Source: Billgrantia tianxiuensis (GTDB lineage: Bacteria > Pseudomonadota > Gammaproteobacteria > Pseudomonadales > Halomonadaceae). From it: a DNA stretch of 64,000 bases. This document shows positions 34,602 to 44,235 of this stretch, piece after piece. Under the pieces are notes generated by a model, which worked only from the letters and a program-made list of their open reading frames with translations, was not told the origin of the DNA and made no database searches. The position numbers and the translations under genes were made by a program. Positions within the stretch are counted from its first letter, which is position 1. Every line of letters begins with the position of its first letter. Where the stretch lies: the NCBI RefSeq assembly GCF_009834345.1, contig NZ_CP035042.1, forward strand, positions 3,410,001 through 3,474,000, written 5' to 3'.

Positions 34602-36935
34602 AGCATTTTCTTCAGCGGTACGTCTAACTGGCAGCCATAGGGTGAAAGTCGTGCCCTCCCCAGGCCGGCTGTCGACCTCGATTCGGCCCCCGTGCTTCTG
34701 CACGATGCCATAGGAGAGCGACAAGCCGAGGCCGGTCCCCTGCCCAACCGGCTTGGTGGTAAAGAAGGGATCGAAGATCCGCGACTGCAACTCGTCTGGA
34801 ATTCCCGCGCCGTCATCGGCGAAGGTGAGCCAAACCTGATCGCCCTCACAGCCGGTTCGAAGGGTAATGGTGCCGTGTTCTTCGATCGCCTGGGCCGCAT
34901 TGACCAGCAGGTTGAGGAATACCTGGTTGAGCTGGGCTGGTACACACTCGACGGCAGGCAATTGGCCATACTCTCGCACTACCGTGGCTTTGTACTTGAT
35001 CTCGTTGGCCACCACGTTGAGTGTACTCTCAAGCCCCTGGTGGAGGTCGGCAAACTGCCAATCGGTGGCACCGGTACGGGAGAAGTCGCGCAGATCCTGA
35101 ACGATGCGCCGTACCCGGGACGTGCCATCGATCGACTCAGCAATCAGTGCACCAACATCTTCTCGCAAATAGCCCAGTTCGAGCTCTATCTTGAGCTGCG
35201 CGATCTGCCCAGCAGCCTCGGCCGTCAATGACGGCTCGACCGCTTCGTAGGCATCGATCAGGCGCAGCAGATCATTGATGTGCCGACGCAGGGTGTTGAG
35301 GTTGGAATTGACGAAGCCAATGGGATTGTTGATCTCATGGGCAACGCCCGCGGCAAGCTGGCCGATCGAAGCCAGCTTCTCCGACTGGAGCAGTTGATTA
35401 TGAGCTTCCTCCAGCTTACCGATGAGGACTCGCTGCTCCTCCTTCTCGCGCTCCAGGGCCACGAGGGCTTCGCGCCGTTCGCGAATCTCCCGCGCCATGT
35501 CCTCCTGAGCCTGCTGCAAGGCGCGGTTGATCTGCTCGTTCTCGCGCAGCGCCGCCTCCAGTTCCCTGGTTCGAGCCCGTACCTGGTCTTCCAGCATCAC
35601 TGCGGTCTGGAAGAGACTGAAACCCGAGCCTCGCACGCTGGTGCTGCGTTCGGCTCGGTCCATCAAGGCCTGCACCATCTTGCGCAGTTGTTCGGCCTCA
35701 AGCTGTCGCTGCGGCACCGGCCGGGGTGCTACAGCTCGCGGCGCTTGCTGTTTGTGTCGATCATGCAAACTCCAACCGCTTACCAACCCACTCATTTTAC
35801 TGCGGATGCAATCGCCAATGGCGATACCGGTCAGTGTCTGGTTCATGTGCACACCGCCGTATTGTTCGCCATAAGTACTGAAGCCAACCGCGTTGTAGCG
35901 ATCAAGAACCGCCTCTACCGCCGCCTTGGTATTCTTCTGCGTGACCTCCAGGTTGCGCAGTATGCAATCGCAAGAGAGAACCAACTGAGGCAAGCCGAGT
36001 TCCTCGCACAGCTGCGTCATGGTTGCCTCCAGGTCAGAGACCAAGTCCATGCCCTGGGCCACACGCAGGACCAGCCCCTCATCGATGGCGCTGTAAAAGG
36101 TCAAGCTACCGTCTGGCCCGGCTTTTTGTATCGAGCGAACGTAGTCGGTGCCATCGATCAGTACGACCACCGGTGCAGCAGCAAAATGGTGCGGCTCGAG
36201 CGCTTCCACGGTGACGCCTATCAGCTCGGCATAGGCCTGGGCAGCAGGTATGCCGTTGATCTCGTAGACGACCCGCTGTTCCGCATCGGCCCGGGTGACG
36301 ACCAAGCGCTCCTCCAGCGAGAGGAAATGCTGCGTCTTGAACTGGCGGAACGGAAAATCAGTACTCAACAAGGTCAGTACGGCACTGTCGTGGTGGAAGG
36401 CACCGTCATGGAATACCCAGGTTTGATCAAAGCACAGGTCATCGCCGGCCGAGCCGCCCACCAGCACGATATCCCCCAGCGCCGTCTGCAGCGTTCGTGC
36501 TACCTGCTCTTCACGCACGGACAGGCCATCGATGAGGAGAAAACCGAAGCTATGGCCGCCGCTCGGCTTTGCCGCCCGCGCATCGAGGCGTTGCAGGAGA
36601 GAGTCGGTAAAGGTCTGGCCACGCGCGATGCTGAATTGCTGAAGGTCATCCAACCGTCCGGTGACCGCCGTACAGCTGCCAGCCGGGAAGCTGACACCAG
36701 TGAGCGTGTGGTCGAGGTAACCCAGGGGACCGATTTCACCGGCGGTAGTGCACCCCACCACCGGTATGTCACCGAACAGGCGATTCATCTCGTCAGCCAG
36801 CGCTGCCAGATCATAGTGACTGGAACAGAAGAACAGCACCAGCTCGGTATCGGGCTGGATCACCTCCTGATGAAACTCCCGTACGGCAGTGCAGGCATCC
36901 TCAGCGCGGGTTTGCATGCTGCGAATCCGGCTCAT
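34578..36935 (-). CDS. FIST-domain sensor histidine kinase
   Basis: The 785-residue protein combines a FIST N domain (about 20-210, with FFCSSHYDL and [15 protein letters not shown]), a FIST C domain (about 215-370), a coiled-coil of about 90 residues rich in Glu and Arg (about 435-545), and a histidine kinase core: [11 protein letters not shown] with the phospho-His, [24 protein letters not shown] and [13 protein letters not shown]. No transmembrane segment is seen, so it is a cytoplasmic sensor. FIST proteins bind small ligands, and NosP-type members bind haem and nitric oxide. No response regulator is adjacent. GGGGGAG precedes ATG 36935. Confidence 0.85.
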   Translation of the reverse strand: MSRIRSMQTRAEDACTAVREFHQEVIQPDTELVLFFCSSHYDLAALADEMNRLFGDIPVVGCTTAGEIGPLGYLDHTLTGVSFPAGSCTAVTGRLDDLQQFSIARGQTFTDSLLQRLDARAAKPSGGHSFGFLLIDGLSVREEQVARTLQTALGDIVLVGGSAGDDLCFDQTWVFHDGAFHHDSAVLTLLSTDFPFRQFKTQHFLSLEERLVVTRADAEQRVVYEINGIPAAQAYAELIGVTVEALEPHHFAAAPVVVLIDGTDYVRSIQKAGPDGSLTFYSAIDEGLVLRVAQGMDLVSDLEATMTQLCEELGLPQLVLSCDCILRNLEVTQKNTKAAVEAVLDRYNAVGFSTYGEQYGGVHMNQTLTGIAIGDCIRSKMSGLVSGWSLHDRHKQQAPRAVAPRPVPQRQLEAEQLRKMVQALMDRAERSTSVRGSGFSLFQTAVMLEDQVRARTRELEAALRENEQINRALQQAQEDMAREIRERREALVALEREKEEQRVLIGKLEEAHNQLLQSEKLASIGQLAAGVAHEINNPIGFVNSNLNTLRRHINDLLRLIDAYEAVEPSLTAEAAGQIAQLKIELELGYLREDVGALIAESIDGTSRVRRIVQDLRDFSRTGATDWQFADLHQGLESTLNVVANEIKYKATVVREYGQLPAVECVPAQLNQVFLNLLVNAAQAIEEHGTITLRTGCEGDQVWLTFADDGAGIPDELQSRIFDPFFTTKPVGQGTGLGLSLSYGIVQKHGGRIEVDSRPGEGTTFTLWLPVRRTAEENASAVEQPQ

Positions 36936-37025
36936 GGCGGCTCCCCCTCGTGGGTCGTCCTTATTGTTATCGGCCACAGCCGCTGAAGATTGAGCCTCTA
37001 GTCGTTGACCATGCTTTAAATATTC

Positions 37026-37736
37026 TTAGATGATCCGCCCCGGGGTACGCCTCGACACCCAGGCATGAATCAACCCAGCCTGAAAGAATTGTACTGGCGA
37101 CTCGAAGCCACCTGACTCGATGATTGACGCCACTCTACTCGGCGGAAGCACTCCAACGTCATTGGCGTAAGCCTTACGCATGCGCTCAACTCCCTCGGGC
37201 GAAATGTCTGCCCGCGCCATCATGTTCATCCAGAGGCGAAGCAACACCTCATATTCAGGGGATCCTATATCCGAAGACAAATCAGAACTCGCAAGAAGCC
37301 CTCCTGGCCTGAGCCTCTTCGCTATTTCCAGAAAAAACTCAGAGCGCGCCTGTTGATCGAGAATGAATTGAGAGACCAGAAAGCAGGTCGCCGCATCGAA
37401 CTCTGCAACATCGGCAAGTGATTCAAGATAGCCTTCGTGAAAGTGGCAGCGCATCTCGAATCCATCCTTTTCGGCCAGTTGCCGACAGATTTCGAGCATT
37501 GCGCCGGATGGCTCTACCGCGGTAAACCGCCAGCCAGGGTTGTTGTGAGCAAGGTGAGCCAGCTCCGCTCCCGTTCCGACCCCGACACAGAGAATGTGCG
37601 AATCTGAGGGAAGCTCGACAAACGCCGACTCCAGTAGAAAGTGAAGACAGTTTCGAATCGGCAACGTCTTTTCCCACTGCGTATCGTAGCCTGCAGCCTG
37701 TTGATCGAATAATGCCTTGATTTCGTCTTGTTTCAT
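37026..37736 (-). CDS. Class I SAM-dependent methyltransferase
   Basis: The 236-residue product starts MKQDEIKALFDQQAAGYD, followed by the SAM-binding motif HILCVGVGTGAELAHLA (about residues 48-64), the acidic motif II FTAVEPSGAML, and RLRPGGLLASSDL typical of small-molecule methyltransferases. The substrate is unknown. AGGGAAGAG lies before ATG 37736; a longer frame to 38042 is rejected because it runs through the adjoining peptidase gene. Codon use and GC content are lower than in neighbours, so recent acquisition is possible. Confidence 0.8.
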   Translation of the reverse strand: MKQDEIKALFDQQAAGYDTQWEKTLPIRNCLHFLLESAFVELPSDSHILCVGVGTGAELAHLAHNNPGWRFTAVEPSGAMLEICRQLAEKDGFEMRCHFHEGYLESLADVAEFDAATCFLVSQFILDQQARSEFFLEIAKRLRPGGLLASSDLSSDIGSPEYEVLLRLWMNMMARADISPEGVERMRKAYANDVGVLPPSRVASIIESGGFESPVQFFQAGLIHAWVSRRTPGRII

Positions 37737-37816
37737 TAGCTCTTCCCTGCTCGCTTTCCACCCAATGCAAAGCATAGCGGCGGCCCACCGTGGACGCTTT
37801 TCATTATCTGAAATTT

Positions 37817-38226
37817 TCAGTTGTCTACCGCAATATACCACTTGGGCCTTATGCGTCCAAAATCCCTTCGAACATTGGTTCTCAAGGCTTTTTTGAATCC
37901 AGCACCACAGCGCCGCTTTCATCTCTGAAAAAAACCACCCAATGCCAGAATGGGCTGCCTTTTTCCATACGCCATTTAATGGCCATGAGAGCCTTGTCTG
38001 GAAGCAGCTCCCATGTCTCAAATGGCGTTTCCTTGGGAGCAAGCGAAATACTAAACTCCCTTAACAGTTTCCGCACATACTCAGTCTCGGACCACAAGGC
38101 CGTGTCTTCGGCGTAAATACCTATAGCGTTAGCTTTCTGCTTTGCCTCAGCATATGTAACGCCAGCAATAACGGCGCTCGCAGCAATGCCACAACCGGAT
38201 ATTTCTTCTTGAATGACTGGTTCCAT
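37817..38226 (-). pseudogene. C39-like cysteine peptidase domain protein, 3' frameshift
   Basis: The product begins MEPVIQEEISGCGIAASA, with the Gln-x(6)-Cys arrangement of papain-like C39 peptidases, continues to a catalytic-His segment FWHWVVFF, and ends in the Asp strand AVVLDSKK. A stop follows at once in this frame (37882). If one A is restored in the run of six A at 37889-37894, the frame continues as ALRTNVRRDFGRIRPKWYIA and stops at 37817, giving about 136 residues. No signal peptide or export partner is visible. The substrate is unknown. The neighbourhood is AT-richer than average. Confidence 0.65.
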
Positions 38227-38521
38227 TTCCCTATCGACCGACAGACTTGATCAGCCATTACCCTCCATCGACCTCTTGGAGTCAAGGAGGAATGACAACC
38301 GCAACACATAGCCCGCTAGCGCACGTCAACGCAATCCACAGCCATGACGGCCCACGCTACGCTGTGCGGCGATGCACCAAGTCTGCTGAGGGATTCGATA
38401 GAAAAAATATATCGGTTAGACGGCAAACGAACTCCTAGGCTGATGTGGGCACGCTTCGCTTGGCTTAGTTAGGTACACGCCAGCGACGAACGAAAACGCG
38501 AACAAGAACAAGGAGCCAACG
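38227..38521. other. Intergenic region before the sugar dehydrogenase
   Basis: About 295 bases between divergent genes. It is AT-rich next to the peptidase and GC-rich near the dehydrogenase. No gene-sized frame with a start signal was found. Confidence 0.5.
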
Positions 38522-39771
38522 ATGTCTCCCTCTTCCCTGCAACGTTTCGTCCTGACCGTTTCCGCCACAGGCCTTCTCGGCGCCGCCTCTCTCGCCGCGC
38601 TGGGAGACGAGCACGAACCCGCCTGGGCCCAAGGCCGTTCGGCCGACATGGCCGACTCACCCCTCTCGCCCCACGCCACTCCGCTGACGACCACTCCGCG
38701 AGAGGAGATCCCCCTCGACCACCTGCGCATGCCGGATGGGTTCAATGCCGAGATCTGGGCGCACGGTATGCCGGGCGCACGCATGATGGCACTCGGGACG
38801 AAGGCACGCTGTTCATCGGCACCCGCGGTATCGGGCGTGTCTATGCGGTGCGCGACAACGGCGACGAGCGGGAACACGTCATTGTCGCCGAGGGCCTGAC
38901 CCAGCCCAACGGCGTCGCCTTCAAGGATGGCAGTCTCTACGTGGCGGCCATTAACCGCATCTTCCGCTACGACGATATCGAGTCGCATCTGGCCAATGGT
39001 GATGACATTCCCGAGCCTGAGGAACTGACCGATGCCTTCGGCCTGCCCGATGACGAGCACCACGGCTGGAAGTTTCTGGCCTTCGGTCCCGATGGGCGAC
39101 TCTACGTTCCGGTCGGAGCACCCTGCAACGGCTGCGAGGTCGATCCCGACACCCATGCCACCATCCACAGCTTCGAGCCGGACGGCAGCGACATGCGGGT
39201 CGAGGCACGTGGTGTACGCAACAGCGTTGGCTTCGATTTTCATCCCGAAACCGACGAGCTATGGTTCACCGACAACAATCAGGACTGGATCGGCGAGCAC
39301 GGTCCCGGCGACGAGCTCAATCGCCTCGGCGAGCCGGGCGAGCACTTCGGCTTTCCCGTGTGCCACAGCGTGGGCATGATCGACCCCGAACTTGGCAGTG
39401 CCGATGCCTGCGATGACAAGACGCTCCCTGCCGCGGTCACCGATCCGCACAGCGCTCCGCTGGGCATGCGTTTCTACACCGGTGAGATGTTCCCCGAGGA
39501 GTACCGCAACGCCATCTTCATCGCCCGCCGTGGCTCCTGGAACCGCACGTTGAGCGTGGGTTACGACGTACTGGTGGCCAAGCTCTCCGAGGACGGGAGG
39601 CGTGCCGATCTGTCGCCCTTCATGGTCGGCCTGCTGGACCCACGCGAGAACGCCTTCTCTGGACGGCCGGTGGATGTGCTGCAGATGCCGGACGGCGCGC
39701 TGCTGGTCTCCGACGAGCAGAACGGCGCGATCTATCGTATCAGCTACGAGACCCCAAGCTACATGGAGTGA
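38522..39771 (+). pseudogene. PQQ-type sugar (sorbosone) dehydrogenase, one-base frameshift
   Basis: A predicted exported quinoprotein of the glucose/sorbosone dehydrogenase beta-propeller family. It begins with a signal peptide (LTVSATGLLGAASLAAL), then the family features LRMPDGFNAEIWA, NGVAFKDGSLYVAA, LRFTDNNQD-like WFTDNNQDWIG and VFARRGSW-like IFIARRGSWNRT. Reading breaks near 38795, where CTCGGGACGAAGG lacks one base relative to the expected Gly-Asp-Glu. Repaired length is about 416 aa. The cytochrome c gene follows 4 bases after the stop and probably accepts its electrons. Confidence 0.78.
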
Positions 39772-39775
39772 AGCC

Positions 39776-40405
39776 ATGCCCCGTTATGGACGCACGTCGC
39801 CATGGCGGCGTGCCCCTGCCATCGTTGTGGTAGGGGTCGCTCTAGCGGCACTGCCGGCCTGGGGGGAGGAAGGGCCGGCAGCGGGCCTGCCGCTGGAGGA
39901 GCAAGTCACGATATGTGCCAGTTGCCATGGCGAGGACGGCAATTCCAGCACGTCGGGCGTTCCGTCGCTCGCCGGTCAGCCGCCTCTCGCCATCGTCAAT
40001 CAACTGATCTATTTTCGCGAACGCTTGAGGCGGGATGAGATCATGACGCCCCAGGCCCAAGGGCTTTCAGACGCTGAGATCCAGGCCTTGGCGGCTTACT
40101 ACGCCGAGCGTCCCGTGAAGACACCCGAGACCGAACCGGAGCCGGAACTGATGGAGCGAGGGCGCGTGCTGGCGCGTCAGCATCGCTGCGCCAGCTGTCA
40201 TCGCTCCGACTTTTCCGGACAGGAGCAGATGCCTCGCCTGGCACATCAGCGCGAGGACTATCTCGCTCAGGCCATGCTGGCCTATCGAGAGCGCAGCCGT
40301 GGCGGCCCGGATACCACCATGATCGATATCATGCGCGGCATCGACGAGGAGGAAATCAATGCCCTGGCACACTTCCTCGCTCACTATGGGCCTGTCGAGG
40401 AGTAA
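39776..40405 (+). CDS. Periplasmic dihaem cytochrome c (c4-like)
   Basis: The 209-residue protein has a signal peptide (hydrophobic core APAIVVVGVALAALPAW) and two class I haem domains, each with CASCH (about residues 47-51 and 138-142). Distal Met candidates lie after each, in DEIMTPQA and TTMIDIMRG. The length and doubled domain are typical of cytochrome c4. Four bases separate it from the upstream dehydrogenase, so transfer of electrons from sugar oxidation to a terminal oxidase is the likely role. Its stop is 12 bases from that of convergent trpC. Confidence 0.85.
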   Translation: MPRYGRTSPWRRAPAIVVVGVALAALPAWGEEGPAAGLPLEEQVTICASCHGEDGNSSTSGVPSLAGQPPLAIVNQLIYFRERLRRDEIMTPQAQGLSDAEIQALAAYYAERPVKTPETEPEPELMERGRVLARQHRCASCHRSDFSGQEQMPRLAHQREDYLAQAMLAYRERSRGGPDTTMIDIMRGIDEEEINALAHFLAHYGPVEE

Positions 40406-40417
40406 TTCACGCAGCGC

Positions 40418-41224
40418 TCAGTAGAACAGCCGCCGCAGCGCTTCGCCCGGCTCCTGCTCGCGCATGAAAGCTTCGCCGACCAGGAAGCCATGCACGTCGT
40501 GCTCGCGCATGCGCAGCACGTCGGCCTGGGTATGGATGCCGGATTCCGTCACCACGGTCACCTCGGCGGGAATCCGCGGCAGCAGCTCCAGGGTAGTTTC
40601 CAGGCGAGTCTCAAAGGTGTGCAGGTTGCGGTTGTTGATGCCCACCAGGCCGATGCCGAGCTTGAGCGCGCGCTCGAGTTCCAGCGCGTCATGCACCTCG
40701 ACCAGCACGTCCATACCCAGCGCCGTTGCCTGCTGGTAGAGGTCGGCCATCTGGGTGTCGTCCAGTGCGGCGACGATCAGCAAAATGCAATCGGCACCGA
40801 TGGCGCGTGCCTCGCTGACCTGATAGCCGTGCACGATGAAGTCCTTGCGGATGACCGGTAGATCGCACGCCTCGCGGGCCGCGATGAGGAAGTCCTCGTG
40901 TCCCTGGAAGAAGTCAGCGTCGGTCAGCACCGAGAGGCAGGCGGCACCACCGGCGGCGTAACTCGCGGCGATCTCGGCGGGGCGGAAGTCTTCGCGAATG
41001 ATGCCCTTGGAGGGCGAGGCCTTCTTGATCTCGGCAATCACCGCCGGGTCGCCCTCGGCGATGCGCCGGTCCAGGGCGGCGATGAAACCGCGCGGGGCGC
41101 TCTGGCGCTGGGCCAGCTCCAGCAGCTCGGCTTCGGACACGGCGCGGCTGCGCTCGGCCACTTCTTCGTCCTTGCGGGCCAGGATGCGGGTGAGAATGGT
41201 CGGGGCGTCCTTGGTTGGGCTCAT
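40418..41224 (-). CDS. trpC: Indole-3-glycerol phosphate synthase
   Basis: TrpC closes the indole ring in tryptophan synthesis. The 268-residue single-domain TIM barrel has [18 protein letters not shown] (catalytic Lys and Glu), [13 protein letters not shown], the [12 protein letters not shown] strand and VVTESGIHT. It is not fused to TrpF. It lies downstream of trpGD but is separated from trpD by the oppositely oriented phosphopantetheinyl transferase gene, so it needs its own promoter or relies on read-through from trpD. Confidence 0.94.
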   Translation of the reverse strand: MSPTKDAPTILTRILARKDEEVAERSRAVSEAELLELAQRQSAPRGFIAALDRRIAEGDPAVIAEIKKASPSKGIIREDFRPAEIAASYAAGGAACLSVLTDADFFQGHEDFLIAAREACDLPVIRKDFIVHGYQVSEARAIGADCILLIVAALDDTQMADLYQQATALGMDVLVEVHDALELERALKLGIGLVGINNRNLHTFETRLETTLELLPRIPAEVTVVTESGIHTQADVLRMREHDVHGFLVGEAFMREQEPGEALRRLFY

Positions 41225-41406
41225 GGTACTGTCTCGGTGCAGGCGGCGCAGGCCGCGGGTGATGCCGGAAAGCGTTCCATCTTACCTAGCCCCGGCTCGA
41301 CATGGAAAGTCACAGCGCCCAAAGTCGGCGCGTAGCCTCCTTCTCACCCAGCTCGAATACCAGCACAACATGGCGCCAACACTCCGGCCCATGCCAGAAT
41401 CCGCCC

Positions 41407-42171
41407 ATGGACACGTCTCCTTCCTTTATCGGCCCCTTTACCAGCGACTGGCCCTGGGATTCACCCCTGCCGGATATCCGTCTGGTCGCGACTCGCTTCG
41501 ACTCTGCTCTTTTCGATGAGCAGGCAGGCGCAGCTCCCCCTTCAGACTGTCATGGCGTCACCCTTCCGTCCCGCCTGCATGGAGCCATTGCCAAGCGGCG
41601 GGCAGAGTATGTCGCCGGACGCCTTTGCGCCCAGCGTGCACTGTGGCTGCTGGACGGTCGGGATGCCTGCCCGGGCATGAACGATGATCGCTCCCCCCGC
41701 TGGCCCGTGGATTGCGTTGGCGCCCTCACCCATAACGACGGCTGGGCCGCGGCCCTGGTCGCCCACCGGCAGGCCTATCTAGGGCTCGGGCTGGACGCCG
41801 AGCGGCTGCTTGGCACCGAGGAGGCCCAGCGACTGGCCAGAAGAGTGCTTGCACCGGGGGAGGCAACTCGACTGGAGCAGTTGGACCCGTCGAACGTAGG
41901 GCTAATGGTCGGCGCGACTTTTTCCCTCAAGGAAAGCTTGTTCAAGGCCCTCTACCCTCTGGTGGGCCGCATGTTTCACTTTCAGTCCGCCGAGCTGGTG
42001 GCCTGGCACGGCATCGGCTCCGTACGCTTGCGCCTGCTGGAGGACTTGGGCAAAGGTTGGATGGCTGGCCGGGAGGTGACAGGCATGGTCTGCCTGGACA
42101 ACGGCAGGATTCTGAGTCTGGTGGCACTACCAGCCACTGGTGCGGGAGCGGGACACAGGACATCCGCCTGA
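41407..42171 (+). CDS. 4'-phosphopantetheinyl transferase (EntD-like)
   Basis: The 254-residue protein transfers phosphopantetheine to acyl or peptidyl carrier proteins. EntD-type landmarks are the N-terminal substrate-binding part, VGALTHNDGWAAALVA, the Mg-binding aspartate in GLGLDAERL, and FSLKESLFKALYPL, equivalent to the (F/W)xxKEAxxK signature. No carrier protein or synthetase gene is in the window. An ATG at 41407 is chosen although the ribosome binding site is weak. It interrupts the trp genes on the opposite strand. Confidence 0.82.
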   Translation: MDTSPSFIGPFTSDWPWDSPLPDIRLVATRFDSALFDEQAGAAPPSDCHGVTLPSRLHGAIAKRRAEYVAGRLCAQRALWLLDGRDACPGMNDDRSPRWPVDCVGALTHNDGWAAALVAHRQAYLGLGLDAERLLGTEEAQRLARRVLAPGEATRLEQLDPSNVGLMVGATFSLKESLFKALYPLVGRMFHFQSAELVAWHGIGSVRLRLLEDLGKGWMAGREVTGMVCLDNGRILSLVALPATGAGAGHRTSA

Positions 42172-42230
42172 GAGCCACCCATCGCTGCTGATCCGAACGG
42201 AGGACACCACGATGGGGCCGTAACGAGAAG

Positions 42231-42250
42231 GGGGCGCCGCATGGCGCCCC
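42231..42250. terminator. Terminator hairpin between trpD and the transferase gene
   Basis: GGGGCGCC and GGCGCCCC around GCAT form an 8-bp stem that serves both convergent genes; only a weak U-run follows. Confidence 0.55.
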
Positions 42251-42255
42251 GGTCA

Positions 42256-43274
42256 TTAGGAAATCAGTACGCGGGTGAAGTCCGCCAGTTCCTTCATTTT
42301 CTCCAGCGGCAGCTTGGAGGCCTGGGCGTCCTGGGCCATCATCACGCCCTCTTTCAGGGTGTCGGCGATCCCCGCGCAGTAGAGCGCCGCACCGGCATTG
42401 AGGGAGACGATATCAGCCCCCGGCCCCTCGCCCACCAGCGCCTCGCGCACCAGGCGCAAGCTATCCTCCGAGCTGACTACCTTGAGCGGGGCCAGCTCCT
42501 GGCGCTCGATGCCGAAGTCCTCGGGAGCGATGGTGTAGCGGCGAATCTCGCCGTCCTTGAGTTCGGCCACCTGAGTGGGAACGGCCAGGGATATCTCGTC
42601 CAAGCCATCCTCGGCATGCACCACCATGACGTGACGACTGCCGAGCTGACGCAACACCTCGGCCATCAGCGGCACCAGTTCGGCAGCGTACACACCCAAC
42701 ACCTGGTTAGGCGCGCCTGCGGGGTTGGTCAGGGGCCGAGAATGTTGAACAGGGTGCGTACGCCCATCTCGCGGCGCGGGCCGATGGCGAAGCGCATGGC
42801 GGGGTGATGGTTGGGGGCGAACATGAAGCCGACCCCCACCTGTTCGATACAGCGCGCGACCTGTTCCGGCTTGAGGTCCAGATGGATGCCGGCCATGTCG
42901 AACAGGTCGGCGCTGCCGGAAGAGGATGAGACGCTACGGTTGCCGTGCTTGGCCACGTGGGCGCCGGCCGCAGCGGCAACGAAGCTCGAAGCGGTCGAGA
43001 CGTTGAACAGGTTGGCACCATCACCGCCGGTACCGACGATGTCCACCACGTTCTCGGCAACCAAATGCACCCGCTTCATCAGTTCGCGCATGACCTGGGC
43101 GGCGGCACCGATCTCCTCGGCGGTCTCCCCCTTCATGGCCAAGCCAACTAACAGGCCACCGATTTGAGCATCGGTGGCCTCTCCGGTCATGATCTGCTGC
43201 ATTACCGAGTGGGTTTCATCGAAACTCAGGTTCTCGTGGCGCATCACCGCGGCAATGGCGTCTCGCATCTGCAT
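42256..43274 (-). pseudogene. trpD: Anthranilate phosphoribosyltransferase (trpD), one-base frameshift
   Basis: TrpD attaches phosphoribose to anthranilate. The start [17 protein letters not shown] and the PRPP-binding [21 protein letters not shown] region are intact in the first frame, up to TLFNILGP. The next codons give a stop because the run of five C expected in GGCCCCCTGACC has only four (42732-42735, GGGG on the plus strand). After repair the sequence reads LTNPAGAP and continues through GLDEISLAVPT to the end, about 339 aa, normal length. An essential gene in a prototroph, so an assembly error is likely. Confidence 0.88.
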
Positions 43275-43300
43275 GGACAGGAACTCCTCTTTCTTGCGGT

Positions 43301-43885
43301 TCAGCGGCGCTTCAGGAAATTGGCCAGCAGCTCGTGCCCCTGACGGGTCAGGATCGATTCCGGATGGAACTGCACGCCCTCGATGTCCAGCTCGCGGTGA
43401 CGCAGGCCCATGATCAAGCCAGGCGTCACGTCGTCCTCATCGGTCCAAGCGGTAACCTCAAGGCAACTGGGCAGGGTTTCGGCTTCCACCACCAGGGAGT
43501 GGTAACGGGTGACCTCCAGCGGGTGCTCGAGGCCGGCGAAGACGCCCTGGCCGGTATGGCGAATCCGCGAGGTCTTGCCATGCATCACCTGGGGCGCACG
43601 CACCACCTTGCCGCCATAGACCTGACCGATGGCCTGATGTCCCAGGCAGATGCCGAGAATTGGCAGGCGACCGGCAAAATGCTCAATGGCGGAAAGTGAA
43701 ATGCCCGCCTCGTTGGGGGTGCAAGGTCCCGGCGAGATCACCAGGTGGCTCGGCGCCAGCGCTTCGATCTGCTCCAGCGTGATGGCATCGTTGCGATAAG
43801 TCGCCACTTCAGCACCCAGTTCCCCCAAATACTGCACCACATTGAAGGTGAAGCTGTCATAGTTATCGATCATCAGCACGGACAT
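43301..43885 (-). CDS. trpG: Anthranilate synthase component II (glutamine amidotransferase)
   Basis: TrpG supplies ammonia from glutamine to TrpE. The 194-residue protein starts [20 protein letters not shown] and has the oxyanion-and-nucleophile motif [15 protein letters not shown] and the His-Glu pair in [10 protein letters not shown]. It may also serve PabB, as in many bacteria with one such gene. It heads the trpGD unit and is preceded by a leader-peptide attenuator. trpE lies on the same strand about 1.4 kb upstream, separated by an opposite-strand gene. Confidence 0.94.
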   Translation of the reverse strand: MSVLMIDNYDSFTFNVVQYLGELGAEVATYRNDAITLEQIEALAPSHLVISPGPCTPNEAGISLSAIEHFAGRLPILGICLGHQAIGQVYGGKVVRAPQVMHGKTSRIRHTGQGVFAGLEHPLEVTRYHSLVVEAETLPSCLEVTAWTDEDDVTPGLIMGLRHRELDIEGVQFHPESILTRQGHELLANFLKRR

Positions 43886-43957
43886 GGCGTAAGGTCCCGT
43901 TCAATCTTTGCAATGTTCATAAGGCTCGGCCAGCCGTGCAGGGCCTGCTTCGGACAC

Positions 43958-44100
43958 AAAAAAGCCGCCCCGACGGCGGCATTTTCTTCAATCGTCAGCG
44001 TGCCGCCCCTCGCTCAGGAGCGCCACCACTGGATCATGTTCGGCATGTGGGCGTTTGCGTTCATGACGCAATAGTGCCGTCGTGGCGGCCGGGCTGTCAA
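43958..44100 (-). promoter_or_regulatory. Tryptophan attenuator and promoter upstream of trpG
   Basis: Order on the minus strand: TTGACA (44100-44095), a leader peptide with two adjacent Trp codons (44064-44014), segment 2 GGCGGCA (44007-44001), segment 3 TGCCGCC (43981-43975), and a terminator GCCGCC-GTCG-GGGCGGC followed by TTTTTT (43963-43958). Segment 2 pairs exactly with segment 3 as antiterminator, so stalling at the Trp codons would free trpGD expression. This is the classical trp attenuation layout; attenuation of separate trpE and trpGDC units is also known in pseudomonads. Confidence 0.85.
44014..44064 (-). CDS. trpL: trp leader peptide (WW)
   Basis: The 16-residue peptide MNANAHMPNMIQWWRS ends 33 bases before the terminator stem. 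Its two Trp codons are positioned so that ribosome stalling frees segment 2. It is too short for routine gene calling. Confidence 0.8.
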   Translation of the reverse strand: MNANAHMPNMIQWWRS

Positions 44101-44235
44101 CGCAAGATGGCGGCAAGCCGTACCGTGAGCGAACCGGCATGCGCGAATGGGAAGCGACGCCCGTCACTGCTGGCCAGTGTTCTTCCCAATCTCTATCATC
44201 GGGGCACATGCGCTACCGCAAAAAGGAGATTGACG

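Noticed and set aside
35280..36986. 568-codon plus-strand frame over the FIST kinase
   Set aside because: It is the mirror of a kinase with clear FIST, HisKA and HATPase motifs on the minus strand.
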